From NCBI GenBank assembly GCA_035524595.1, contig DATKOP010000053.1:61496-125495 (forward strand): 64,000 nucleotides of DNA, in the 5' to 3' direction. A program made the position numbers and the translations under genes. The notes under the pieces are model-generated. The model was not told the DNA's origin and did not search any database. It saw only the letters and a program-made list of their open reading frames with translations. The stretch is from CAIKZZ01 sp035524595. Lineage in GTDB: Bacteria; Pseudomonadota; Gammaproteobacteria; Steroidobacterales; Steroidobacteraceae. Of this stretch, positions 39,305 to 48,595 are shown piece after piece (position 1 is the stretch's first letter; every line of letters starts with the position of its first letter).

Positions 39305-40254
39305 CGGCCGGCTCCGGCCGCGACCGCCGGCGGGGCGCCGTCGCCGGCGCCGCGCACCAGGCGCATGAAGAGCTCCTCGAGGCGGTTGACCTTGTTGCGC
39401 ATCGAGACCACGTCGACGCCCTGCGCGGCGAGCCGCACGAAGATGTCGTTGAGGCTCTTGTCCTTCGAGACCTCGACCTCGAGCGTGCGGTCGTCGACCA
39501 GCGCGACGCCGAAGCCCGGCAGGCTCGGGACCTCCTTCAGCGGCTCGCGCAGGTTGAGCACGAACGTCTCGGTCTGCAGCTTGCGCAGCACGTTCGGCAT
39601 CCGGTCGTTCTCGATGATCCGGCCCTTGTCGATGATCGCGACGTGGCGGCAGAGGTTCTCGGCCTCCTCGAGGTAGTGGGTCGTCAGGATGATCGTGACC
39701 CCGCGCTCGTTGGTCTCGCGCAGGAAGTCCCACATCGTGCGGCGGATCTCGATGTCGACGCCGGCGGTCGGCTCGTCGAGGATCAGCAGGCGCGGCTCGT
39801 GCACCAGCGCGCGCGCGATCATCAGCCGGCGCTTCATGCCGCCGGACAGCGTGCGCGCGACCGAACGGCGCCGGTCCCACAGCTGCAGCTGCTTGAGGTA
39901 CTTCTCGGCCCGCTCGCGCGCGACGTGGCGCGGGATGCCGTAGAAGCCCGCCTGGTTCAGCAGGATCGTCTCGACCGCCTCGAACTGGTTGAAGTTGATC
40001 TCCTGCGGGACGATGCCGATGCAGGACTTCGCGACCGCGATCTCGCGGTCGATGTCGTGGCCGAACACCGCGACCTTGCCGCTGGTCTTGTTGACCAGCG
40101 AGGTGATGATGCCGATCGTCGTCGTCTTGCCGGCGCCGTTCGGGCCGAGCAGTGCGAAGAAGTCGCCGCGCTCGACGTCGAGGTCGATGCCCTTGAGGGC
40201 CTCGACGCCGTTCGCGTAGGTCTTGGTCAGCTGGCGGATCGAGAGCGCGGGCAT
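39301..40254 (-). CDS. ABC transporter ATP-binding protein (YadG-like)
   Basis: 317-residue ATPase of the ABC-2 exporter. Walker A GPNGAGKTTT (about residue 36), Q-loop VPQEINFN, signature LSGGMKRR, Walker B LLILDEPTAGVD and switch His in LTTHYLEEAE are all intact. The extra C-terminal 90 residues form the accessory domain usual in the YadG/CcmA-like group. First gene of the two-gene transporter operon with the permease. No substrate-specific gene accompanies it. Confidence 0.95.
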   Translation of the reverse strand: MPALSIRQLTKTYANGVEALKGIDLDVERGDFFALLGPNGAGKTTTIGIITSLVNKTSGKVAVFGHDIDREIAVAKSCIGIVPQEINFNQFEAVETILLNQAGFYGIPRHVARERAEKYLKQLQLWDRRRSVARTLSGGMKRRLMIARALVHEPRLLILDEPTAGVDIEIRRTMWDFLRETNERGVTIILTTHYLEEAENLCRHVAIIDKGRIIENDRMPNVLRKLQTETFVLNLREPLKEVPSLPGFGVALVDDRTLEVEVSKDKSLNDIFVRLAAQGVDVVSMRNKVNRLEELFMRLVRGAGDGAPPAVAAGAGR

Positions 40255-40342
40255 GGGTCCGGGGGCGGCGACGGGCTGCCGGCCGGCGGCAGCGAGCGCG
40301 AAGCGTAAGACCCCGGCCCGCCGGCGGCAACCGCCGGCGCCG

Positions 40343-41011
40343 TCAGCGCCCCGGGCGCGCCTCGGCGACGGCCGCGTCGGCGCGGATGCCGTCGGCCGCG
40401 AGCAGCTGCAGGCCGAGCAGCCGGACCGCGCTGGCGCGCGCCCGGTCGGGCGGTGCCGCGGCCTCGACGAGCTTCGGCCAGAAGCTCGGGTGGCCGCCCC
40501 AGCGGGCCCGCAGGTGCGGCAGCGCCTCGGTCGCGGCGCGATCGAGCGCCGACAGCCGCAGGCGCCGCCAGGCCTGCTGCACCGGGCCCGTCATGCCGAA
40601 CGCGAGGGCCGCGGTCAGTTCCGAGTTCAGCGCCAGGTGCCAGGCGAGGAACACCGCGGTGCGGGCGAAGGCCGCTGCCGCGCCGGCATCGGCGGCGGCG
40701 CCGCGCCCGTTCCCCGACGCGAGCCCCGCCCAGAAGCCCGCATCCTCGAAGCGCAGGTTGAAGAGCGTATAGGGGCAGCCGGCGGCGGCGCGCAGGCCGC
40801 GCGCATCGAGCGCGGCGACGCCGGCCACCGCGTCGGTGCGCAGCCCGAAGGGTGCAGTGCCCGGTGCGGCGGCGTGCTGCTGCGCGAGCAGCGTCAGGAA
40901 CTCGGCGTTGATCTCGCGGATCGAGTCGAGGGCGCTCGCATCGAGCACCGCGCGCGCGAGGTAGCCGCCGCCGTCGGCCTCGTCCTGGATCCCGCCGGTG
41001 CTGTCGATCAT
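40343..41011 (-). CDS. flhD: FlhD-like protein with C-terminal extension
   Basis: 222 residues. Residues about 29-92 align by eye with FlhD: SIREINAEFLTLLAQQ matches the IREVNLSYLMLAQQ helix, and APFGLRTDAVAG ... YTLFNLRFED matches the AMFRLGIN ... CHFRFD half. FlhD (about 116 residues) partners FlhC in the flagellar master activator. Here an additional roughly 125 Ala-rich helical residues follow (FARTAVFLAWHLALNSELTA ...), absent from enteric FlhD. GGGAG 9 nt before ATG 41011 sets the start. It is divergent from an FlhC-like gene, not co-directional as in classic flhDC. No flagellar genes are in the window. Confidence 0.72.
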   Translation of the reverse strand: MIDSTGGIQDEADGGGYLARAVLDASALDSIREINAEFLTLLAQQHAAAPGTAPFGLRTDAVAGVAALDARGLRAAAGCPYTLFNLRFEDAGFWAGLASGNGRGAAADAGAAAAFARTAVFLAWHLALNSELTAALAFGMTGPVQQAWRRLRLSALDRAATEALPHLRARWGGHPSFWPKLVEAAAPPDRARASAVRLLGLQLLAADGIRADAAVAEARPGR

Positions 41012-41072
41012 GGCCTTTCTCCCCAAGCGCGGGAAATATTCTGGCTGGCCGGCGCGCGGGCCCGAGAGTACA

Positions 41073-41113
41073 GTTTTTGGTGGATTCATACCAAAAACCG
41101 TTTCCCGAGAAAC
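41073..41113. promoter_or_regulatory. Two inverted repeats between the FlhD-like and FlhC-like genes
   Basis: GTTTTTGGT (41073-41081) and ACCAAAAAC (41090-41098) are perfect complements around 8 nt. GTTTC (41100-41104) and GAAAC (41109-41113) follow at once around CCGA. The AT-rich arms stand out in this GC-rich genome and sit mid-spacer, 26-66 nt from the FlhC-like start and 62-102 nt from the FlhD-like start. Confidence 0.55.
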
Positions 41114-41138
41114 CAAATACTGACGGGAGAACAAGGAT

Positions 41139-41714
41139 ATGAGAATCACGGACGACCGCTACACCCGGGACCGTCGGCGCCTCGACCTCGCGTTCAGGAT
41201 GATCCACCACGAGGCCCGCACGCAGACCATCCGCACCTGGACCGGGCTCAGCGACGACCGGATCCGCAAGCTGTACCGGACCTACTGCGCCACCCGCGGC
41301 GCGCAGGTCCGCCGCCACCGCGGCAAGTCGCCCTCGCAGGTGGCCTACTTCCTCAAGAACCTCGAGACCCGCCGGCACGCCGCGGCGCTCGCGGGCCTCT
41401 ACGCGCTGCTCGGCCTGCTGCGCGAGGCGGCCAACGAGGGCAGCGCCGCCGGCAACCAGGCGGCGCTGCACTCGGGCGAGCTGTTCTGCCGCACCTACGA
41501 GACCTACCTCGCGCTCAACCCGCAGCAGCGGATCTCCTTCGAGCACGCCTGCTACCTGCTGCACGTGCTTAAGCGACGCGCCGAGCTCAGGCCGGGTGAC
41601 TGCCCGACCTGCCGCGGCCTGATGATCGTCGACTCGCTGAAGCGCCACGGCGGGGTGTGCCCGTGGTGCGAGGGCGAGGCTCGGGACCGCAAGGCTGGCA
41701 GCGGCGACCACTGA
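41139..41714 (+). CDS. flhC: FlhC-like transcriptional regulator
   Basis: 191 residues, the length of FlhC (192 in E. coli). The N-terminal helices (RRLDLAFRMIHHEARTQTIRTWTGLSDDRIRKLYRTY) and the FCRTYETYLALNP ... FEHACYLLHVLKR region follow FlhC. The zinc site is kept: CPTC (155, 158) and CPWC (174, 177), CxxC-x15-CxxC. FlhC gives DNA-binding specificity to the FlhD4C2 activator. Start: GGGAG 9 nt upstream, and an AATACT -10-like hexamer at 41116-41121. Its partner is probably the divergent FlhD-like protein. Targets are unknown because no flagellar gene is nearby. Confidence 0.83.
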   Translation: MRITDDRYTRDRRRLDLAFRMIHHEARTQTIRTWTGLSDDRIRKLYRTYCATRGAQVRRHRGKSPSQVAYFLKNLETRRHAAALAGLYALLGLLREAANEGSAAGNQAALHSGELFCRTYETYLALNPQQRISFEHACYLLHVLKRRAELRPGDCPTCRGLMIVDSLKRHGGVCPWCEGEARDRKAGSGDH

Positions 41715-41869
41715 GGGCCGCGGCGACCCGGTTCAGCCGCGCCCAGCCGCGCCCGGCCTCCCCTCGCGCCGCGGCTGCCGCCCGGACCCGCCCCGGCCGG
41801 CACGCCGGGCGGGCATCAAGTTCGGCGCCGGCCGGCCGATACCCGGACGACACCACCGCGAGCGGCTCG

Positions 41870-44800
41870 ATGCTGACCCAGCTTTCACCTGCCGCCCGGC
41901 GATTCGGCCGCCGCCTGCGCATCGCGTACGCCGCCGTGCTCCTGCTCCTGGTCGGCGCGCTCGGCTGGGTCGCGGCGAACGTGCAGGGCTTCCTCGCCCG
42001 CGACGCAGAGCACGCCGAGATGGTCAGCACCGCCGGCCGGCTGCGCGGCCTGTCGGCCGAGATGCTGCTGCCCGCCCTGTTTCGCGCGCTGTCGCCCGAG
42101 CTCGCGACGACGGACGGTCTCGAGGATGCCCTCGAACGCTGGCAGCAGCAGCACGACAAGGTCGAACGCTTCCTCGGTCGCGTCTGCCACGACGACGATC
42201 CGCTGTGCCGCGACTTCCAGGTGCTGAAGGCGCGCATGCAGGAGACTGCGGCGGCCGCGCGCGCCGCAGCGCGGGCGGCGCCCGACGGCAACGTCGCGGC
42301 GCTGGCGCGGCTGCAGCAGCTGCAGCTCGCGCACTTCGACGCCGCCAAGGTCTGGGTCAAGGACCTGGCCGAGCGCTTCGCGGCCGAGGCCGCGGCGCAG
42401 CAGCGCCGGCTGCTCGTCTGGGCGTTCGCCGTCATACTCGCCGCCGCGCTGCTGATCGCGCTGGTGCTCGAGCCGGTGATCCGCCGGCTGCAGCGCGAAC
42501 GCTCCGAAGTCGACCATGCCGCGGACGAACGCGGCCGGCTGGCCGCGGGAGTCGAGTCGGCGCTGCGCGCGCTGGAGGCCTACCGTTTCGCGCTCGACCA
42601 GCACGCGATCGTGTCGGTGACCGACCGTCGCGGCGTCATCACCTACGCCAATGACCGCTTCTGTGACGCGTCCGGCCACACGCGCGACGAACTGATCGGC
42701 CGGACCCACAGCGTCATCAACTCGGGGCTGCACGACCGGACCGTGTTCTGGGATCTGTGGCAGACGATCGCGAGCGGCGAGGCCTGGCACGGCGAGCTGT
42801 GCAATCGCGCGAAGGATGGTTCGCTGCGCTGGGTCGACACGACCATCGTGCCGATCACCGACCTGTCGGGTGCCATCCAGCAGTTCGTCGCGATGGGCAC
42901 CGACGTCACCGACCGCAAGCGCGAGCATCGGGCCCGGCAGGAACTGCTCGAACGCCTGCAGAAGCTCGCCTCGCAGGTTCCGGGCGTCGTCTACCAGTAC
43001 CACCTGCGTCCGGACGGATCGTCGTGCTTCCCGTACGCCAGCGAGGGCATCCGCGACATCTACCGGGTGACGCCCGCCGAGGTGAGGCACGACGCCTCCG
43101 CCGTGTTCGCGGTGCTGCATCCGGACGATCTCGACGCCGTGCGCAGCTCCATCCAGGCGTCGGCCAGCACGCTGACGCCGTGGGTCGCAGAGTACCGGGT
43201 GCGATTCGCGGACGGCACGGTCGAGTGGCTGTTCGGCAACTCGACGCCGGAGCGCCTCGCCGACGGCGGCGTGCTCTGGCACGGGTTCATCACCAACATC
43301 TCGGCGCACAAGCGCGCCGCCGCGGCGGTCGCGGAAGCGGAGGAGCGCTTTCGCGGCGCCTTCGAGTCGGCGTCGCAGGGCATGGCGCTGGTGGCGACCG
43401 ACGGCCGTTGGCTCAAGGTGAATGCGGCGCTGTGCACGATGGTCGGCCGGGGCGAGGGCGAGCTGGTCGGGAGCAAGCTGTCGTCGATGGTCCACCCGGA
43501 CGACCGCGACATGAGCCGCGCGCGCGCCCGTCAGTTGCTCGACGGCCAGTGCGGGTCGTATCAGGTCGAGCTGCGGTACCTGCGCCGGCACGACGCGACG
43601 GTCTGGGTGCTGCAGTCGGTCTCGCTGGTGCGCGACGCGGCCGGCGCACCGCTGCACTTCGTCGTCCAGATCCAGGACATCTCGGCCGAGAAGGATGCGG
43701 CGCTCGTGCAGCGGCAGGCCAGCGCCGCGCTGATGGAGGCCGCGCGCCTCGCGGAGCAGGCGAACCGGGCGAAGAGTGAGTTCCTCGCCAACATGAGCCA
43801 CGAGATCCGCACGCCGCTGAACGGCATCATCGGCATGACCGGGCTGCTGCTGGAGACCGAGCTTGGCGCCGAGCAGCTCGACTACGCGCAGATCGTCCGC
43901 TCGAGCGGCGAGTCGTTGCTGCTCATCATCAATGACATCCTCGACTTCTCGAAGATAGAGGCGGGCAGGCTCGAACTGGACGCCGTGGACTTCTCGCTGT
44001 CGCAGCTCGCCGAGGAGTGCGCCGACGCGATCGCGCTGCGCGCCGGCGAGAAGCGCCTCGAGCTGATCGTCGACGTCGACACCGGCACGGCCGATGCCGT
44101 GCGCGGCGACCCGGCGCGCCTGCGGCAGGTCGTGCTGAACCTGCTCTCGAACGCCGTCAAGTTCACGGAGCGCGGCGAAGTGGTGCTGGCCTGCCGGGCC
44201 GTCGCCGGCGCCGAGCAGCGCATCGACGTCGAGATCTCGGTCTCGGACACCGGCGTTGGACTCACCGAGGAGCAGTCCGGGCGCCTGTTCCAGCCGTTCG
44301 TGCAGGCCGACGCGTCGACCACGCGGCGCTACGGCGGCACCGGGCTCGGCCTGTCGATCAGCAAGCGACTGATCGAGCTGATGGGTGGGCGGATCGAGCT
44401 CGCGACCAGGCCGGGCGAGGGCTCGCGCTTCGGCGTCTGCGTCGCGCTCGAGCCGGCCCACGCCGCGCTGCCGGTGCCGTCGGCCACCGAGCTGCTCGGC
44501 GTGCACGTGCTGGCCGTCGACGACCATCCGGTCAACCTGCGCATCGTCGGCGCACAGCTGGCGCCCGCCGGCTGCCGGGTGACGGGCGCCGCGACGGCGC
44601 TCGATGCCGTCGAGCGCTGGTCGGCACTCTGCGCCCGCGGCGAGTCGCCGCACGTCGTCGTGCTCGACTTCGACCTGCCCGACCATCCCGGCAGCTGGGT
44701 CGCCGACCGGATCCGTGGCGATGCGGCCGGTGCCCGGGTACCGATCGTCTTTCTCAGTTCCATCGGCGGGCGGCTCGCGGCACCGGCATCCGACGCCTTC

Positions 44801-45763
44801 ACCCGCGTGCTGACCAAGCCCGCCAAGCGCCAGGCGCTGCTGCGCTCGCTGGCCGAACTCATGGCGCTGTCGCGCGCCGGGACCGAAGCCGCAGCCGCGA
44901 GCCGCAGCGCCGCGAATCCCGCCGCCGGCACGCCGCGCGCCGCGGGACCGTTCGCCGGCCGGCGTGCCCTGCTCGCCGAGGACAATGTGGTCAACCAGAA
45001 GCTCGCGGTGCGCCTGCTCGAGAAGCTCGGTCTCGCGGTCACGGTCGCCGTGAACGGGCGCGAGGCGATCGAGAGGCTGGCCGCCGAGTCCTTCGACGTG
45101 CTGCTGATGGACTGCCAGATGCCGGTCATGGACGGCTACACCGCCACGACCCAGATCCGCGCCGGGGCCGCGGGAGCGGCCAGGGCCCACGTGCCGATCA
45201 TCGCGATGACCGCGAACGCGCTGGCCGGCGATCGCGAACGCTGCCTGGTCGTGGGCATGGACGACTATGTCTCGAAGCCGGTCGACCCGGGCAAGCTGCG
45301 CAGTGCGCTGGAACGCGCCCTGCGACACGACGCCGCGGACGCCGCGGAACGACCGCCGCTCTCCGGCCCGGCCGGCGGCGACGATCGCGTCTGGGACGGC
45401 GCGACGTTCCTGCGCGCCGTCGGCGACGACGTCGAGTTTGCCTGCGAGGCGCTGCAGGTCTTCATCGACAGTTCGATAGCGAATCTCGATGCGCTGCAGC
45501 GCGCGGCACCGCACGACGCGGCCGCGGCGGCGCGCCTCGCGCACGCGCTGAAGGGCGCGGCCGCAAACGTCGCGGCGCGCTGGGTGGCGGCGGTGGCCGA
45601 ACGGATCGAGACGGCGGCTCGCGGCGGCAGTGGCGTCGGGGCGCTGGTCGATGAACTGCGGGCGGCCTGGGTGGCTACCGAGCGCCTGATCGGCGAGTTC
45701 GTCGCAGCGGCTCGGCCGCGCGGCGCCGGCGACCCGCGCCGCAGCCCGTCGCCCGGCGGCTGA
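41870..45763 (+). CDS. Large hybrid sensor histidine kinase (PAS x3, HisKA, REC x2, HPt)
   Basis: 1297-residue inner-membrane phosphorelay protein. TM1 18-38; periplasmic four-helix-like sensor to about 182 (STAGRLRGLSAEM, NIT/PilJ-like); TM2 183-201. Three PAS domains lie between about 235 and 605. HisKA has His644 (NMSHEIRTPLNGIIG), followed by HATPase (NLLSNAVKFT, GGTGLGLSIS), receiver 1 (VVVLDFDLPDHPG, about 880-1000), receiver 2 (AEDNVVNQK, LLMDCQMPVMDG, about 1030-1150), and a C-terminal HPt with His1225 (LAHALKGAAANV). All relay residues appear intact. It is a BarA-like architecture without a response regulator next to it. Confidence 0.93.
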   Translation: MLTQLSPAARRFGRRLRIAYAAVLLLLVGALGWVAANVQGFLARDAEHAEMVSTAGRLRGLSAEMLLPALFRALSPELATTDGLEDALERWQQQHDKVERFLGRVCHDDDPLCRDFQVLKARMQETAAAARAAARAAPDGNVAALARLQQLQLAHFDAAKVWVKDLAERFAAEAAAQQRRLLVWAFAVILAAALLIALVLEPVIRRLQRERSEVDHAADERGRLAAGVESALRALEAYRFALDQHAIVSVTDRRGVITYANDRFCDASGHTRDELIGRTHSVINSGLHDRTVFWDLWQTIASGEAWHGELCNRAKDGSLRWVDTTIVPITDLSGAIQQFVAMGTDVTDRKREHRARQELLERLQKLASQVPGVVYQYHLRPDGSSCFPYASEGIRDIYRVTPAEVRHDASAVFAVLHPDDLDAVRSSIQASASTLTPWVAEYRVRFADGTVEWLFGNSTPERLADGGVLWHGFITNISAHKRAAAAVAEAEERFRGAFESASQGMALVATDGRWLKVNAALCTMVGRGEGELVGSKLSSMVHPDDRDMSRARARQLLDGQCGSYQVELRYLRRHDATVWVLQSVSLVRDAAGAPLHFVVQIQDISAEKDAALVQRQASAALMEAARLAEQANRAKSEFLANMSHEIRTPLNGIIGMTGLLLETELGAEQLDYAQIVRSSGESLLLIINDILDFSKIEAGRLELDAVDFSLSQLAEECADAIALRAGEKRLELIVDVDTGTADAVRGDPARLRQVVLNLLSNAVKFTERGEVVLACRAVAGAEQRIDVEISVSDTGVGLTEEQSGRLFQPFVQADASTTRRYGGTGLGLSISKRLIELMGGRIELATRPGEGSRFGVCVALEPAHAALPVPSATELLGVHVLAVDDHPVNLRIVGAQLAPAGCRVTGAATALDAVERWSALCARGESPHVVVLDFDLPDHPGSWVADRIRGDAAGARVPIVFLSSIGGRLAAPASDAFTRVLTKPAKRQALLRSLAELMALSRAGTEAAAASRSAANPAAGTPRAAGPFAGRRALLAEDNVVNQKLAVRLLEKLGLAVTVAVNGREAIERLAAESFDVLLMDCQMPVMDGYTATTQIRAGAAGAARAHVPIIAMTANALAGDRERCLVVGMDDYVSKPVDPGKLRSALERALRHDAADAAERPPLSGPAGGDDRVWDGATFLRAVGDDVEFACEALQVFIDSSIANLDALQRAAPHDAAAAARLAHALKGAAANVAARWVAAVAERIETAARGGSGVGALVDELRAAWVATERLIGEFVAAARPRGAGDPRRSPSPGG

Positions 45764-45869
45764 ACCCGGGCCCGCCGCCCGGTCGATCCGGCCGCGGTCG
45801 GCCGCCGCCGGCCGGCATCGGCGCGCCCGGTGCCGCGGCCGAGCGTGTCGGCGGGCCGCCGAACGCGCG

Positions 45870-45875
45870 TAGAAT
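45870..45875 (+). promoter_or_regulatory. Possible -10 element of nudC
   Basis: TAGAAT (5 of 6) lies 24 nt before the nudC ATG, giving a very short leader of about 18 nt. No clear -35. Confidence 0.35.
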
Positions 45876-45899
45876 GACGCTGCGCTCTCGCGCGCCCCC

Positions 45900-46847
45900 A
45901 TGCCACCGCACCGCGCTCGCCACGTCTTCGCCGGACCCTACGTCGACCGCGCCAGCGGCCTGCGCAAGGATGCGGCGTGGCTCGAGGCCGCGCTCGCGGC
46001 GCCGGCGACCCGCTACGTCCCGGTCTGGCGCAGCCGCAGCCTGCTGCGCCTGGAACCGCTCCCGGGCGCCGTGCTGCTCGGCCGCGAGGCGCTCGGCACC
46101 GTGTCGCCCGGCGAGCTGATCCTGCTCGGGCAGTTCCGCGGCGCGGCCTGCTTCGCGGTCGAGCTCGCGGGCGAGGCGCCGCCGTCGCTCGCGGCGGCAG
46201 CCGAATTCACGGACCTGCGGCTCAGCGGCGGGCTGCTGCCGCCGGACGAGGCGGGCCTGCTCGCCTACGCGCGCGCGATGGTCTACTGGCGCGAGCGCCA
46301 CCGCTACTGCGGCGCCTGCGGCGCGCCGACGCGGGCGGTCAGCGCCGGCCACGTCATGGCCTGCACGCGCGAGGGCTGCGGCACGGAGTTCTTCCCGCGC
46401 ATCGACCCGGCCATCATCGTGCTGGTCACCGACGGCGAGCGCGCGCTGCTCGGCCGGCAGGCGCCCTGGCCGCCGGGCCGCTACTCGACGATCGCGGGCT
46501 TCGTCGAGCCCGGCGAGAGCCTCGAGGATGCGGTCGCGCGCGAGGTCCGCGAGGAGACCAGCGTCGAGGTCGCGGACGTCGAGTACCACTCGTCGCAGCC
46601 GTGGCCGTTCCCCTCCTCGCTGATGGTCGGCTTCCGGGCACGCGCCGCCGCGACCGCGGTCGCCTGCCCCGACGGCGAGCTCGAGGACGCCCGCTGGTTC
46701 ACCGCGGCCGAGCTCGCGAGCGGCACGCCGGCGCTGCCGCCGCCGCAGTCGATCTCCTTCCGGCTGATCGCCGACTGGTACGAGCGCCGCACCGGCCGGT
46801 CGCTGGCGGACGAGCCAGGCGCGCGGCTCTGGCCCCTGAAGCGCTGA
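45900..46847 (+). CDS. nudC: NADH pyrophosphatase / NAD-capped RNA hydrolase NudC
   Basis: 315-residue Nudix enzyme that splits NADH and removes NAD caps from RNA. The zinc ribbon has CGACG and CTREGC cysteine pairs. The Nudix box GFVEPGESLEDAVAREVREETSVEV follows, with Ser where the consensus Gly after EEx normally stands. The NudC-specific SQPWPFPSSLM motif is present. No Shine-Dalgarno precedes the ATG, consistent with a short leader. It is 2 nt upstream of the TauE/SafE gene and probably co-transcribed with it and NRDE. Confidence 0.95.
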   Translation: MPPHRARHVFAGPYVDRASGLRKDAAWLEAALAAPATRYVPVWRSRSLLRLEPLPGAVLLGREALGTVSPGELILLGQFRGAACFAVELAGEAPPSLAAAAEFTDLRLSGGLLPPDEAGLLAYARAMVYWRERHRYCGACGAPTRAVSAGHVMACTREGCGTEFFPRIDPAIIVLVTDGERALLGRQAPWPPGRYSTIAGFVEPGESLEDAVAREVREETSVEVADVEYHSSQPWPFPSSLMVGFRARAAATAVACPDGELEDARWFTAAELASGTPALPPPQSISFRLIADWYERRTGRSLADEPGARLWPLKR

Positions 46848-46849
46848 CG

Positions 46850-47629
46850 GTGGCCGAGCCCGCCACGCTGACCGTGCTGACGGCGGCCTTCGTCGCGGGC
46901 GGCGTCGACGCGATCGTCGGCGGCGGCGGCCTGATCCAGCTGCCGGCGCTCGTGACGGCGCTGCCGAACGCCGCGCCGCCGACCTTGCTCGGCACCAGCA
47001 AGCTGGCGGGCCTCGCCGGCACGGCGAGCGCGGCGGCGCGCTACGCGCGCCACGTGGCCGTGCCCTGGCGCACGCTGCTGCCGGCCGCGGCGCTCGCGGC
47101 GCTCGCCTCGCTCGGCGGCTCGGTCGCCGTCGGCTTCGTCCCGGCACGCCTGTTCCGGCCGCTGGTGCCGGTCGCGCTGTGCGTGGTGCTCGGCTACACG
47201 CTCGCGCACCGCGATCTCGGCCGGATCCACGCGCCGCGCGCGCTCGACCGGCGCGCCACCTTCACCGGCATCGCGCTCGTCGCCGCGATCGGCTTCTACG
47301 ACGGCTTCTTCGGGCCGGGCACCGGCAGCTTCCTGATGCTGCTGTTCGTGCGCTACTACGGCTTCGACTTCCTGAACGCCTCGGCGGCGGCGCGCCTCGT
47401 CAACGTCGGCACCAACGCGATCTCGCTCGCCTGGTTCGCCAGCCGTGGCAGCGTGCTCTGGCCGCTCGGGCTGTCGATGGCGGTCGCCAACGTCGCCGGC
47501 GCACAGTTCGGCGCGCGCGTCGCGCTGCGCCGCGGCGCCGGCTTCGTCCGGGTCGTGTTCGTCACGATCGTCAGCGCGCTGATCGCGAAGACCGCGTGGG
47601 ACGCGCTCGTGCTGCTGTCGCGGGGCTAG
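46850..47629 (+). CDS. TauE/SafE-family anion permease
   Basis: 259-residue membrane protein of the TauE/SafE (YfcA) family, exporters of sulfite, sulfonates or other organic anions. Two homologous halves each open with the Gly-rich family motif (AGGVDAIVGGGGLIQLPALV and GFYDGFFGPGTGSFLMLLFV), with about eight hydrophobic segments in total. The start is GTG 46850, 2 nt after the nudC stop; the frame remains open upstream but overlaps nudC. Substrate not determinable. Confidence 0.9.
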   Translation: MAEPATLTVLTAAFVAGGVDAIVGGGGLIQLPALVTALPNAAPPTLLGTSKLAGLAGTASAAARYARHVAVPWRTLLPAAALAALASLGGSVAVGFVPARLFRPLVPVALCVVLGYTLAHRDLGRIHAPRALDRRATFTGIALVAAIGFYDGFFGPGTGSFLMLLFVRYYGFDFLNASAAARLVNVGTNAISLAWFASRGSVLWPLGLSMAVANVAGAQFGARVALRRGAGFVRVVFVTIVSALIAKTAWDALVLLSRG

Positions 47630-47635
47630 CCGGCG

Positions 47636-48388
47636 ATGTGCCTGGTCGTCCTCGCCTGGAAGGTGCCGGACCGCGGGCGGCTGGTGCTGGTCGGCCACCG
47701 CGACGAGTTCCACGCGCGGGCGACGGCGGCGATGGACTGGTGGCCGGCGCCGCCCGTCCTCGCGGGGCGCGACCTCGCCGCGGGCGGCACCTGGCTCGGC
47801 GTCGACCGGCTCGGCCGCTTCGGCGTCGTCACCAACCGGCGCGGCGTGCCGGGCCCGCCCGAGCCGCCCTCGCGCGGCACGCTGATCCCGGGATTCCTCG
47901 GCGCCCGCGTGCCGGCCGGGGAGTTCATCACCGCGCTCGCCGCCGAGGCGCACCGCTACGCCGGCTTCAGCCTGCTGCTCGGCGACGAGAGCGAGCTCTG
48001 GTACCTGTCGAACGGCGACGCCTGCGGGCCGCGCCGGCTCGCAGCCGGCGTCTACGGCCTCAGCAACGGCGCGCTCGACGCCGACTGGCCCAAGGTCCGC
48101 CGGTCGCGCGCCCGTCTCGCGGCCCGCATCGCGCGCCCGCTCGGCCCCGCCGCGGAGCTGTTCGGCCTGCTCGACGACCGCGAGCCGGCGCCCGATGCGC
48201 AGCTGCCCGATACCGGCATCGGCCTCGAGCTCGAGCGCCGGTTGTCGCCGCCGTTCATCCTCGGTGCCGACTACGGCACGCGCTGCGCGACCGCGATCGT
48301 GCTCGCTGCCGGCGGTGGCGGCGAGGTCGTCGAGCGCTCGCACGCCGCCGACGGCCGGCCGACCGGCACGCGCGCCTTCGAGCTGTAG
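47636..48388 (+). CDS. NRDE/TANGO2-family protein
   Basis: 250-residue member of the NRDE (TANGO2) family; the human protein affects haem and lipid handling, and the bacterial role is poorly known. The N-terminal Cys2 would be exposed after Met removal, as in Ntn-type folds. The eponymous motif appears as GHRDEFH near residue 22, and GRFGVVTNRRG and YGLSNGALDADWPKV are family landmarks. It follows TauE/SafE by 6 nt in what looks like a three-gene operon with nudC. Confidence 0.9.
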   Translation: MCLVVLAWKVPDRGRLVLVGHRDEFHARATAAMDWWPAPPVLAGRDLAAGGTWLGVDRLGRFGVVTNRRGVPGPPEPPSRGTLIPGFLGARVPAGEFITALAAEAHRYAGFSLLLGDESELWYLSNGDACGPRRLAAGVYGLSNGALDADWPKVRRSRARLAARIARPLGPAAELFGLLDDREPAPDAQLPDTGIGLELERRLSPPFILGADYGTRCATAIVLAAGGGGEVVERSHAADGRPTGTRAFEL

Positions 48389-48595
48389 GCGCCGGCCTGC
48401 AGCCGCGCGCGCCCGAGCTCCACCCGCGCGCCGCGGTCCACTCGGGCGTCATTGCTTGACAACGCGCGGTGAACGTCAAAGAGTCGCTGCAGGTCGGCGC
48501 GACGAGCGTGGTCCGGGCGCAGCCGCGCTGCGCGCCGGTCGCCGGCAGCCTGGGAGAGGCGCGCCGCTCGCGCGCAGTCGCACGGAGGATCTGCG

